64,000 nucleotides of DNA from Protonemura montana (GCA_947568835.1 OX387610.1:10893001-10957000), one strand, 5' to 3'; positions 54,342 through 64,000 are shown, counted from the stretch's first letter. The notes: generated from the sequence alone by a model not told the origin. Program-made: numbers and translations.

Positions 54342-55068
54342 GCGCGGGCGATTTAAAACCAGTGGGTGCAGGTAAGGATTTCTGAGATCAGAGTGTTTGC
54401 AGAGTATGGCATATCTAGGAGCATACAGAGCTTTTGTATGGAGAAGAGGCATGGACGGAATAAAGCAATAGGCCGAAAGAAGCAGGATTTTTATTGAAAA
54501 TGGACGCAGGTATGAACTAAAATGCACGGCGACAGGAATGAGGACAGAATATTTTGTAAAAAGGAACGAAAGGATGGAATTAAATAAAAACTGGAAAATA
54601 AATTAACTATAATAAAAAAAAATGGAATGCCTAACAACTTAGACAATACAAATGTAAATTGATTGATCTATTTAAACACTAAATAAATTAACACAAGTGT
54701 ACTTTTTGATGTCACCTTCTATCCTTGTTAATGATCTAATCTCAATTGTAGTCATTACATATTTTATAAAATTATTTATAAAATAGCAGCGCGTTCACAC
54801 AAGCGCATCTTGCTTCCGCGGCTGTTGCGTGTTTTCATGATCGTGCGTTCATATCACGTCTTCTAAGCGACATGTTTATTATTAAGTCAACCCATTGGCC
54901 TTGCTGTTCAAAATAAACACGACGCTCAAAGTTGCTGCAAAAACTAAGTATATTGTTGTTAAGGTGATTGTTTTCGGGCTTTCCTACAATCGACGATATT
55001 CTGTTCATATAAGTAACGCAATGTGTTTGTGAACAAGACATACAGCTGTTCATAATCTTTAAAATCAC
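54342..55068. other. Intergenic stretch between gene B and orphan exon C
   Basis: Gene B's 3' end and A/T-rich DNA. This is where an exon 2 for the minus-strand signal exon at 55126-55069 would be expected. No EF-hand or other homologous frame was found on the minus strand. Confidence 0.45.
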
Positions 55069-55126
55069 CATTGGTTTGTGCCAACACAGCGCGCATCACC
55101 GCCAGTAGCATGCTAGCGGTCGCCAT
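55069..55126 (-). pseudogene. Orphan signal-peptide exon (cluster member C)
   Basis: Minus-strand ATG at 55126 opens MATASMLLAVMRAVLAQTN and reaches a phase-1 GT donor (g/gtgatt) at exactly the position used in genes A, B and D. The bases before the ATG (ttagcgcaca) also match the family. No second exon was found within 700 bp downstream, so this is a detached first exon. If read through, the frame stops after about 55 codons. It could still be used with an exon outside the search range. Confidence 0.55.
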
Positions 55127-55148
55127 TGTGCGCTAATTCTCATGTTTT

Positions 55149-55236
55149 CACACGTGCAAGCACACGTGCAAGCACACGTGCAAGCACACGTGCAAGCACA
55201 CGTGCAAGCACACGTGCAAGCACACGTGCAAGCACA
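55149..55236 (-). repeat. 12-bp minisatellite with seven CACGTG boxes
   Basis: The unit cacgtgcaagca repeats at exactly 12-bp steps with CACGTG at 55151, 55163, 55175, 55187, 55199, 55211 and 55223. It lies 25-100 bp upstream of the ATG of orphan exon C and occupies the place of 'gagtgcacgtgcgccgtgac' in gene A's upstream cassette, from which it probably expanded. CACGTG is the core of E-box sites for bHLH factors. Function is inferred only. Confidence 0.85.
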
Positions 55237-56116
55237 GCGTTCAACCCGGTGTCGAACAGCCTGCAGCAAGGCACGGATGGCGTCATTGTTGTCCGCATAG
55301 GTAAATGATAACATACGTGTTGACATTGTTGTTGTTATTGGTCCAGTGTGAAGTCAATTGAGTGAAATGCACCGAGAAACTGTAGTCTGGCGAGCGTGCG
55401 AAGTTGAGATGAATCTACCAGCATAGCCAAGGCGTGTGGTCGCAGGCAGGCTAATTTTAATAATTATTGATTGTTGATTAGTTTTTAAAAAATATTACTT
55501 TATATTCTGGAAGAAAACACCTCCTACTTGGTGACAGAATTTGGGGTTTGAAGACGAAATAACATAGATTTAGAATTAGTTTCAGATATGTGTAGTTTTC
55601 GTTAAAGACGCTTCTAATAGTTGTCAGCTAGAATAACACAAAATAATTATTAGTTTGGTATACTTTAATGATGATTCATGATAATTCCTTGAATTGTATT
55701 GGTGATTATTGTGAAATCAGCTGATCTGGGACGAGCACTTCGATCTAAAGGCAAAGGAAACGATAGAGTGTGCTTTTTCAGTACATGTTTAAAAGGAAAC
55801 TGGCAAAAATAGCAAAACGTTTTGACTGAATGAACTAAATACAAAAATACAAATAATAAACGAAAAAAAACACGAAGGAGCAGAAAAAGAAAATAAATTT
55901 GTGCCTATTCTGTTTATTTTCTTGCAATCAAAGCTACAACTGCGTTGTAAAAACGTGTTTCATTGTAAGGAATAAAATCACCGGCATTTCAACAATTAGG
56001 AATAGCGGCTTAGCTGATCCTATCCAGATCTAGTCCAAACACTCTTTCCAAATCTTCACAAAAGTCCTCCAGCTACTATCCCCCGCCCCCGCCACTACCC
56101 AATCCTTTCATTATCT
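55237..56116. other. Intergenic stretch between cluster members C and F
   Basis: The first 190 bp continue the homology with the upstream region of gene D (gcaaggcacggatggcgtcattgtt, gttgttgttattggtc). The rest is A/T-rich. A minus-strand AATAAA (tttatt near 55913) could have served copy F. Confidence 0.45.
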
Positions 56117-57294
56117 TTATCTTCTCCGCATACGTTTCAGCACGTTCGCAACCCGGCCCAAAAAGGGCACTACACCAGCTTGCATCACTTTCAGAAAGGA
56201 CTTGCCGATCAACGCCCCTGTGGAGTCTCCCAGCCACGCGAGCAACTCTGTCTCAGACAAGAAGCCGTCGTAATCCGAATCGGAGTGCTCAACTATCAAA
56301 TGATAGGTTCCGGGACTTTCACAACTGAGATCGTAAAGATTTCCGAACGCTACGAACTCACCCACGGAGAACTTACCGTTGGCGTATAGGGTCAGCCAGC
56401 CAAGGGTCACATGCGTCACATTGGTTTGCCGTATCTCTAACGGGGTCGTCCGTACTCCATAACTGTTCGGGTGTATTATGATAGTACCCCGTCTCATAAA
56501 GCCCTTGGATTGATGGATAGATTTTAGATGATTGATAGATTTTCAAAGCCCTCTCAGGAGAGCCGGCATGGAAAGAACTCGCAGAGCGTGTCAAGGCAAG
56601 AACATTCGCCGGGAGAGGAGACCACGACAGAAAACTGTTTCTGCCCAGGTACGAGTCGGACCTGGGTCGTTTCTCATTGATTGGCAGAACATTAAGAGAT
56701 TGGAACATTATCCCCAGCAAGAAAATGAGTAAAATCAAATCTGCAAAGAACTTTTAGTTACCTACCACTAGTATTAAAAAACTGCTTAATCTAGTAATAA
56801 ATTAATTGTATTCTATAAATTCAACAAACCTCTCTGTGCTACAATAACCGTTTTTCACTGAGCCCTCTTTCGCCAAAGACTCTTCGATAACTTTGTTAGT
56901 CATAAACAATAATTTTACAATATTGGCTTGTCATAATTGGGCACGTGTCATCGTCACGCCTACAAATAAATAGGTCAACGCTCCGATGAACAGAGGAAAA
57001 ATGGAATTGTCGATAACATATTCATTTAGTTGCTTAAAGTTGTTACTGTTTTTAAGTTCTTGAGGGCGTTCCATGCATGATCGGCTAGGAATATTAGCAC
57101 CTCATTAAGGTTGTCGCTACTGCTGGGTTTTATATATCTGCGTAACCATTCCGTGTTTCTAATGTCGATTTTGAACTCCTCGGCGTTCAAACAACCATCC
57201 CGGTAGGAATCAAGCAGAGAGAGTTCCTTTACAGATGTTTTGTAGAAAAAACCCTGCATAGACGCCTTGCCGTCCATTTTGGTGTCGGCAAAAT
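56117..57294 (-). pseudogene. Broken EF-hand paralogue (F), split by a LINE fragment
   Basis: The N-terminal half (57294-57026, after an acceptor ttttag) reads DTKMDGKASMQG and LSLLDSYRDGCLNAEEF, aligning with the two N-terminal EF-hands of gene A, then stops after TVTTLSN. The C-terminal half (56497-56117) reads TTPLEIRQTNVTHVTLGWL, EHSDSDYDGFLSETELLAWLGDSTGALI and VVPFLGRVANVLKR, aligning with the end of gene A, including its third EF-hand. The missing middle is replaced by a LINE fragment (56535-56755). A SINE sits just upstream (57354-57786) and no signal exon is adjacent. It is judged a pseudogene, although each half is still open. Confidence 0.8.
56535..56755 (+). mobile_element. LINE 3' fragment inside pseudogene F
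   Basis: The plus-strand frame from about 56544 reads ARTFAGRGDHDRKLFLPRYE and FSLIGRTLRDWNIIP, ending at a TAG. This is the usual C-terminal sequence of a non-LTR reverse transcriptase. It is antisense to the pseudogene it interrupts. Confidence 0.75.
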
Positions 57295-57353
57295 CTAAAA
57301 TTATTTTCAGGATCATTTTTCGCAAATTTAAATGTAGTCTAAGTTGTCTAAAA

Positions 57354-57786
57354 TTATTATTATTTGTGGTGTTTAACGACGCACTGTTTTGACAACTGGC
57401 CCTGTGGCACTGGTCTAATGGCGTCGGTGATTGAGTGGATGATGATGAGGATGATGATGAACCTAACCTAGCTTAGAAGGGAGGAGAGGAAACCCGGTGC
57501 CGGCACGTAGCCTACTCCTGTCGAAGAGCACCAAGGGGACCACCGGCTTCACGTCCCTTCCGAAGGACGGTACAACTCGAACAGCAGGATTCCTCCACAA
57601 ATCCGAGAGGTTCATAAGCAAGGCGAATGAAGTTGCTGTACTAACTTTCATCCCTCCAACCTCTCCCCCGAACAGAACTGGTCATGTGTATAATGGTCAC
57701 CCATCCAATACCTGACTCAGCGCAGTGTTGCTGAACTTTGGTGATCTAACGAGAACCGGTGTTTCCAACACGCCAAACCGTTCGGT
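57354..57786 (-). repeat. 5S-derived SINE, full length with 14-bp target duplication
   Basis: A complete element with an (att)n tail at the left and head ccaaaccgttcggt at the right. It is flanked by identical direct repeats taagttgtctaaaa at 57340-57353 and 57787-57800. It contains the 5S-like block on the minus strand (gttgctgaactttggtgatctaacgag). Confidence 0.95.
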
Positions 57787-57928
57787 TAAGTTGTCTAAAA
57801 GTATTGGGTTAAATTTTTGCTACAACAATGTTGTGAAGAAAGTATTTCCTGGTGAGAAGTAAACACTTTATTCTTGTCAATACATAGGTATTCTTACAAT
57901 ACTGAACAGTTAAAATATTACCATGTCG

Positions 57929-59004
57929 TTATTTGCCACCCGTCTTCGCAGCTACACCGTTAATCATCTTGGAAATCAGAGAAAAAATGCCTTTTATATT
58001 ATATTCTTTGTTTAGTTGTTTAAAAGAGTCACTTTTTTTAAATTCAGCATAGAGTTTCATGCCTCGATTGATTAGAAAGTTTGCCGCCTCATTCTCGAGT
58101 AGTTGTGTGTATTTGAGTAGCCAATCGGTATTTGCGACGTCGATTTTAAATTGATCGACATTCAAAACGTCTTTGTGGTCGCCATCGAGCAGAGATAATT
58201 CCGTTCCAGATGTCTTGTTGAACTGAACTGTCAACACGTCCAAGATTTCTTGCGACATTTTGGCGTTGAAAGATTTTACGATTTCCTTCGGGATTTGTTT
58301 CTCCCAACTGTCGAGACTGTCTGTGAAGAACATTTGGTTTAAAAACATGCATGATTCTCCAAGAAGGTGGCATTTGTTTAAGTAGGCTACATTTATTGAG
58401 TTTATAGTTTTAGTCAGAGTCACAGTGCTAATTTTAAACGTAGAACAAGCGACCAGGCACAAGTGTTAATGGTAGCTACCGTCGGATGGCATCTGCAGCC
58501 GTTCTCTTCAAAAGCCTTTAACCGTAATACCTTAAAAAAATTGGTTAACAATAAATCCGAGGAAACGAGTCTTGTCACAACCGTAAAATATAATCAACAC
58601 GTTACGTGACATTTTAGTGCATGTCAGAGCAGTTTCAAATAAGCACTGGGGATCTGACTAAACCTACTTAACTTAAATACAAAATGTTTAAATGCTATTT
58701 TCGAGACGTCCTAATAGTTTGACAGATATATTAAAGGCTAGAGAGAAAAAAAAGAGAAAAACACCGAGTAACTTCTCTGATAAAACAACTGCCAAAGGGT
58801 TGGCAGTGACAAAACACTTTGGTTATGGAAAGTAAAATTCTTAAAAAGAACTGCGCGATTTTTTTTTATATAACAACAAATTGATTTATCCCTGTTACGA
58901 TGTTGACAACTACGATAAGAAATACCTTCAACGTCCGTTACATCACAATGCGTGAGTGACAAAATGGCTGCCAGCACCGCCAGCAGCATGTTTACCGTCG
59001 CCAT
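57929..59004 (-). CDS. Secreted protein with degenerate EF-hands (gene D)
   Basis: Exon 1, 59004-58926, encodes a signal peptide (MATVNMLLAVLAAILSLTHC) and ends in phase 1. Exon 2, 58320-57929 (stop), follows acceptor ttcttcacag. The product is 156 residues. The body aligns with the N-terminal half of gene A and copy F (ELSLLDGDHKDVLNVDQFKI; NTDWLLKYTQ). However, the first calcium loop is lost (NAKMSQEIL), and the second has Asp for the invariant Gly and Gln for the last Glu, so calcium binding is doubtful. It ends where gene A continues for another 190 residues. A minus-strand AATAAA (tttatt at 57867) follows at the right distance. The open frame, good splice sites and poly(A) signal argue for a working short gene. 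Confidence 0.7.
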
Positions 59005-59155
59005 TGTGCGTGCTTTCTCTTTACTTCAGTCGCCAGGCAACGCGTCACGGCACACTTGCACTTACTGGGGTAACTGCAACTACTGAAGTCGCCCACCGTG
59101 TGTCAACCTGGCTGTGACCAGCATGGTACGGATGACGCCATTGTTTCCCGAAATG
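59005..59155 (-). promoter_or_regulatory. Conserved 5' cassette upstream of gene D
   Basis: This is the minus-strand counterpart of the block at 50036-50177, with the same order of motifs up to the ATG (gagaaagcacgcaca). Homology with the upstream region of C continues to about 59220. A further copy of that outer region lies at about 59340-59545 (gcacggatgatgtcattgttgcccg, accgaggaactgtca). Confidence 0.65.
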
Positions 59156-60109
59156 TTATGGGAAAAAAATTGGCAGCCGTGCTGACATCATTGTTGTTGT
59201 AAATTGAGTGTGAAGCTAATCAAGCAACATTTATCAAGGATTTAAAGTGTTAAAGTGTGCGCCTCCCATCAAAGCTAATGCCTTGGAGAGGCTGGCAGGC
59301 CTATGAAGAATTTACATAGTTTGTTTTAAAAAAAATCTAATTACATATTCTCGACCTAATTGTGGTCAGCAATGCACGGATGATGTCATTGTTGCCCGTG
59401 TTTATGCAGGAAAATGATCTACACTCTTGTTGATATCGTGGTTGTTGATAAAGCGTGACGCCAACTGAACGGAATGTACCGAGGAACTGTCATGTGGAGA
59501 GTGTGAGAAGTTGTGGTGCGACTTTCCCAATCTACAAGGATTTACGGGAGCTGTATGGTCGTAGCTTTCAGGAACAGAATCATTGATCTTATTAGTTATT
59601 GAGTGGAAAAATAGCAACTATATTTTACAGGATTTTTGGTTTTCAGGTTTTTTCATTTGAGAGATAAAACTAGCAGACGAAGAAAGATGTTTTCACGTAC
59701 ATCTATACTCTGTTTACTATAATCTAAGTAATACTTTTATATTGACTCATTAACACATGCTGCACACCAAAGGTAAGCTTAATCTGCTTGTCTGTGGTGA
59801 AATCCGGGGTGAAAGGAATGAATGGAATCGTTGATCTGACAGATTTATAGGTGTGGACTCGTACACACGTAACCGAAAAAAGCCAGCAAGAGAAAAATAT
59901 AAAAATATATCTATATACAACTGTGATTTACATGAAGGTATGCCCTGGTAGGGGATAAATGCACTGACAACTTATCCAAACAAGTGTAGCTAGTTTGGAG
60001 CGGCGACCTCTTGCGACCACAACAACATGGCCAGATCAAGAAAAAGCATTCTCGTCAAGTACCCTCCAACAACTTCGTCTCCCATCAACAGCCCTCAGCC
60101 GCTTTCCTT
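59156..60109. other. Upstream region of gene D with partial duplications
   Basis: Contains the extra copy of the cluster's outer 5' region at 59340-59545. It has no signal exon attached, so it looks like a remnant of another lost member. The rest is A/T-rich with no supported gene. Confidence 0.45.
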
Positions 60110-60490
60110 CGCTCAATCTCGTCGATTTCCACTTTTTCATCTTCTTCGAATAATGTTCCAACACTATTCTTAATCGCGTCCCGAAGACGAGTCCAGCAAG
60201 GCATTAGCACTCTTTCAACCAAACTTGCACCTCTGCCTCCGACAAGTAGTTGTCAAGATTTAAATCTGCCTGCTCAACTGGGAAACTTTTATCTATATTA
60301 ACCAGGACATCATTATCCAACCCGAGACGCCACGATCTGACCCACGAATACTTGCCGTTAGACTTCGGGATCGGCGAGAGTCATGAGCGCTATGTAGGTT
60401 TTCGAATTTCTGACGGCGATCTCCTTTTCTCCAAAATTGCCTGGGTCTAGTATCATTGTGTTATCTTTCATGAACTCGACAAAAAAGTCT
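60110..60490 (-). pseudogene. Frameshifted EF-hand paralogue (H)
   Basis: On the minus strand FVEFMKDNTMILDPGNFGEKEIAVRN aligns with gene A (FIGVMKDMRIIFDAKDFG..TPTEIRRIN), then a stop follows. A second frame gives SNGKYSW.. and EQADLNLDNYLSEAEVQVWLKE, matching the third EF-hand region of gene A. A third frame gives ANALLD. Two frameshifts and several stops mark it as a pseudogene. A SINE (60620-60916) lies just upstream. Confidence 0.7.
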
Positions 60491-60619
60491 GTGATTTTGC
60501 AGTCCCAGCAGCAGCACCCAGTACACACTGAAATGAAATGCTGTAGAGAAAATCAGAATGGCAGCCGTCTCTGTGCTCAGCGTGCTGGAGGTCGACTTTG
60601 CTCCAGGCGCACAGAACGG

Positions 60620-60916
60620 TTTTACGTGTCAGAAACCATGGTTCTCGTTAGATCACCGAAGTTAAGCAACACTGTGCGTGCCGAGTCAGGTATTAGACGG
60701 GTGACCATCATACACATGACCAGTCTGTTCGGGAGAGAGGTTGGAGGGATGAAAGTTAGTACAGCAACTTCATTCGCCTTGCTTGTCAACCTCTCGACAG
60801 CATGGATTTGTGGAGGAATCCTGTTGTTCGCGTTGTACCGTCCTTCGGAAGGGACGTCAAGCCGGTGGTCCCCTTGGTGCTATTCGTCAGGAGTAGGCTA
60901 CGTGCCGGCACCGATT
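60620..60916 (+). repeat. 5S-derived SINE lacking its 3' tail
   Basis: The head 'ggttctcgttagatcaccgaagttaagcaacactgtg', the 'ggtattagacgggtgaccatc' block and the body down to 'acgtgccggcaccg' are present. The remaining tail is missing. Confidence 0.85.
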
Positions 60917-61389
60917 TTAAAATGCACAAAATTTGGCAGAAAATTTCAAATAAAAAGTAAACGAAATCAAGGACGGTCTTAAAAACTTTGAAATAGCTTT
61001 ATTTTGATGCGTTTTGCATGTTAGCAAAGATTGGTACAAAAATATAAAACACTTTTGGCCGTACAACCCATCAAAGTTTACCCAAAATCTGAAAATTTTC
61101 GTAAATTTTGAATAGTTTAAAAACTATTGAACCGATTTTGCTGAAAATCAAACTCGGTCTAAATTAAAAACACAAAAATGTGCCATGCAAATTTGGTTTA
61201 AATCGGTGCAGTCGTTTAGACGCTAGAGCGCAAACAAACATAAAAAAAAAAAAAAACTCAAGTGAAACTGGAGATTTCGCTACGCTACTCAACAAACTGT
61301 CTCCGGGAATCTACAGGATATAGAATTTCCAACAAAATAGTCCAAGTTCAACTGAAAAACTAAAAACTTGGCAAAATAAAAAAGTACAT
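60917..61389. other. Gene-free A/T-rich stretch
   Basis: No conserved reading frame. Phrases such as 'aaaactattgaaccgattttgctga' and 'tttagacgctagagcgcaaacaaacat' resemble untranslated parts of a transposon, but the class was not recognised. Confidence 0.35.
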
Positions 61390-61640
61390 TTTCTAAAACA
61401 AGAATGTAGCGTAGTAAGCCAGTACACAACTAGTTTTAAACAAAACCTTAAATCTTTTCTTTTAGAAAAAAGCTTTTACAAGGTGGATGAATTTTACAAG
61501 CTTTGACTGTTGTGTTCAAACTGCACATTGTATTCATTGTATATTGTAAATATATTGCATTGTTTAACTGACGTGTCCAATATCATGTATGTGATCAAAA
61601 AGGAAATAAAACAAAATACAAATACAAATACAAATACAAC
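61390..61640 (+). mobile_element. LINE, 3'-terminal fragment
   Basis: The frame reads FKQNLKSFLLEKSFYKVDEFYKL and stops at 61505, matching the C-terminus of the LINE at 45860-47545. The copy ends in 'aaaggaaataaaac' and an (aaatac)n tail. Confidence 0.8.
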
Positions 61641-61861
61641 CAGGGCCGTACTTAGGATTCCTGGTATTCAGGACCAAAGAAAAAGAGTGCCGCCCTCCTC
61701 TCCTCCAGCAACACCCTTCTCAACAAAACATGTTCAGCATTTCAGTTTCCACCAGCACACCAGCACAGCACACCAAAGTTTTGGGCTCATGATCGTTGCA
61801 CGGATTGATTGGCCATCAGGCTCAGCTTCAGACTCGTTCATTTGGTTTCATAAAAGCTAGA

Positions 61862-62302
61862 TATATATTATTTGTGGTGTTTAACGACGCACTGTTTTGA
61901 CAACTGGCCCTGCGGCACTGGTCTAATGGCGTCGGTGAATGAGTGTATGATGATGAGGATGATGATGAACCTAACCTAGCCTAGAAGGGAGGAGGGGAAA
62001 CCCGGTGCCGGCACGTAGCCTACTCCTGTCGAAAAGCACCAAGAGGACCACCGGCTTCACGTCCCTTCCGAAGGACGGTACAACTCGAACAGCAGGATTC
62101 CTCCACAAATCCATGCTGTCGAGAGGTTGATAAGCGAGGCGAATGAAGTTGCTGTACTAACTTTCATCCCTCCAACCTCTCTCCCGAACAGAACTGGTTA
62201 TGTGTATAATGGTCACCCATTCAATACCTGACTCAGCGCAGTGTTGCTTAACTTCGGTGATCTAACGAGAACCGGTGTTTCCAACACGCCAAACCGTTCG
62301 GT
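61862..62302 (-). repeat. 5S-derived SINE, full length with 13-bp target duplication
   Basis: A complete copy bounded by near-identical direct repeats cataaaagctaga (61849-61861) and catagaagctaga (62303-62315). It is the best preserved copy for defining the consensus, together with 57354-57786. Confidence 0.95.
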
Positions 62303-63262
62303 CATAGAAGCTAGACATTTGTTACTAAGAATCTGTAAGAGTGAAAAATTACACCTTCAGGGGGCTCTTGGGGTACTGTCCTCAAGAAAAACAATTTATT
62401 TTTTTCGTTAAAATATATGTAAAACATGTATTTTATTAGATATTAAATCTCTTATTCTTCCTGCCGCTAACGTGCCCCGCCCTCCAATATTTTCCATCTC
62501 AGACAAAAACATGCCTCAGCACCACAGTGACGGTACCTACTTATGACTTCATTGGTCATTATACTTCAATTTTTGTCAACATCGAGGCGCTGGATTCGCG
62601 GACTCAGAGCAAAGCACAGACTTATAATCAAGGAATCTCCTTGTGCACCTGTTTCGTTGCAGCACAAGCACATGGCCTTGTGTCACGACGGAATAATTAA
62701 TTGAGTGATCACGATTATCAAATAAAATTGTGAAGCATTAAAACAGCGCATACCCGTAATCAGCTGACGCATGGACAACATAGCTGCAGAGCCGCTATTT
62801 GCAAATATGTACATTTATTGTATCTTCGAAGAAACACCTATTAACTGACTTTAGGTGTAAAACGACGAAATTTTTTGACATACCTAATCCATTTTGACAT
62901 ACCTTCGGCTTCATGGCCCTCCCAAAGGACGGGTACTCTCACTTCCAGGATAGCCGACCACTACGAGCATACCTGAGACCTACCGAATCCAAAACAGACA
63001 CGGCGCTTTCACTGTCAGGATATTCCGCTACCAGGATCAAACCTGAGACCTCCTGAATGCAACCCAGACATAATATCCCGTCACCATGATCGAACTCGAA
63101 ACCCCTCGAACGTGTTCCACGAAACCTGCGGCTAGCATTGTTCGCTTGCCTATGGCTCGTGCCTGGCGGCGTCTCGTCACTGCAAGGTGAGCGGTACGGG
63201 GGACGACTTCAACAGAGAGTACATCGAACAACTACAGAGACGCGCATTAAGGGAGCAGCACG
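62303..63262. other. Stretch upstream of partial gene G
   Basis: A/T-rich sequence, then degenerate tandem copies (about 60-75 bp) of 'ccaggatcaaacctgagacctcctgaat' between 62940 and 63115, which resemble tRNA B-box complements. No gene supported. Confidence 0.4.
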
Positions 63263-63323
63263 ATGTGCAGCTTGACGTTGGTGGTGGTGGCGATTGCGGC
63301 CCAGGCGCTGGTGCCAGACCAAA
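63263..63323 (+). CDS. Signal-peptide exon of a further secreted protein (gene G), partial
   Basis: The ATG opens MCSLTLVVVAIAAQALVPDQ, a typical signal peptide, and reaches a strong donor (a/gtaagg) in phase 1, the same architecture as genes A, B and D. The sequence itself is not clearly homologous to their first exons. The next exon would lie beyond the window, or within the last 680 bp, where none was seen. Confidence 0.4.
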
Positions 63324-64000
63324 GTAAGGATAGAGACGTTTTGAAATAGTCATGGCCATGTTGTTATTTCGATGGCAAGGCCATTGGGGTTCATGAACTT
63401 GTATTTGCTGGATTTTAGCGAAGATAATTTTTATATGGTGGCAGGTTTCGGAATATGGTGTTGATGTTGAGCGTAATGAAGTCTTTTATCTCACTGTAGG
63501 TACGTGTCACATGTCCGAGTGTTTTTGATTGTATGCATTACAATATTATATCTTTTGTTCGTGATTAATTGGGAAAAACGGCTGACCTGGTTTCGATGCA
63601 ATTTTTAGGATGATTTTTCGTGTTTTTAACTTAGACCCCCGGATTTTCAGCGAAAACTATTACTAAAATCATAAAAAATCTTTTAAAATCCAATCGAGAT
63701 TTACTAAAATTTGAAGCGGGAAGTAAATTTGAGGCACTTTGTTGGCAGTTCAACTCTAGGTAATCAATTCAATAGATTTTTTGGCCAAAATTTTGAAAGT
63801 AGGTCGAAAAACGTGTAGTTCCACGGCATCGGAGATCAGAAAAATATAAGTTTTGAAGCGTTTTAGTCGGAACCACAAAAAAATGAAAAAAAAATCGGAC
63901 ACACGGCCTTCTCGCAAAATAAATTTTATAGGTGATGGATGCTAGGTATTAGCTTTTTTTTCGGTGTTTAATTAATTTGTTTATTTAATTTTTATTACCA
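63324..64000. other. Putative intron of gene G
   Basis: A/T-rich sequence up to the window edge with no exon-like frame or recognised repeat. Confidence 0.35.

Noticed and set aside
55126-55308. Plus-strand 60-codon Ala/Ser/Thr/Arg repeat frame in the CACGTG array
   Set aside because: The period is 12 bp, so any frame stays open. The meaningful signal is the site array, not a protein.

Overview
This is a eukaryotic nuclear window, most likely from an arthropod. The genes are intron-split with GT-AG junctions and AATAAA-type 3' ends. Several conserved animal genes read cleanly across their splice junctions, and short runs of the arthropod telomere-type pentamer TTAGG are scattered through it. 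The species cannot be named from this sequence. All exon models below were built by eye from splice sites, phase and remembered family alignments; no search was run.

Layout. 1-8024 (+): the 3' twelve exons of USP7 (deubiquitinase), starting inside the catalytic domain. 8.0-10.6 kb: repeats. 10637-19579 (-): a complete 14-exon RINT1 (ER-Golgi tethering), converging on USP7, its introns filled with transposon debris, a 68-bp minisatellite and a 105-nt hairpin. 20-29 kb: gene-poor and rich in repeats (5S-rRNA-derived SINEs, a 525-bp hAT-type element with a perfect 8-bp target duplication, a second 68-bp minisatellite, a tRNA-like inverted repeat, a 114-bp tandem repeat). 29346-31676 (+): a FOXJ1-type forkhead gene. 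31.7-40.8 kb: gene desert with a 1.8-kb foldback element whose core is telomere-like. 40843-43947 (-): an NTHL1 (endonuclease III) homologue. 44-47.5 kb: LINE copies, one with a long reverse-transcriptase ORF. 48097-49405 (-): C-terminal exons of a GMC oxidoreductase. 50-64 kb: a cluster of duplicated secreted-protein genes and pseudogenes, several with EF-hands.

Most notable points. (1) The NTHL1 homologue keeps the helix-hairpin-helix lysine but has Gly where the catalytic Asp should be. It also carries a 250-residue N-terminal extension with nine SUMO-consensus (psi-K-x-E) motifs. (2) The 50-64 kb cluster shows birth-and-death evolution. A conserved 5' cassette (about 140 bp of upstream DNA plus a signal-peptide exon ending in a phase-1 intron) sits in front of bodies that are full EF-hand, degenerate EF-hand, unrelated, or missing. 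One copy has an array of seven CACGTG boxes spaced exactly 12 bp apart in its upstream region. (3) A SINE family of about 430 bp keeps the 5S rRNA internal promoter region; three copies have visible target-site duplications. (4) A foldback element has about 250-bp inverted arms around a (GGTTA)n/A-T core.

USP7, RINT1, FOXJ1 and NTHL1 are unrelated housekeeping or regulatory genes that share a neighbourhood; nothing suggests they work as one pathway. Only the EF-hand cluster is a functionally related group.
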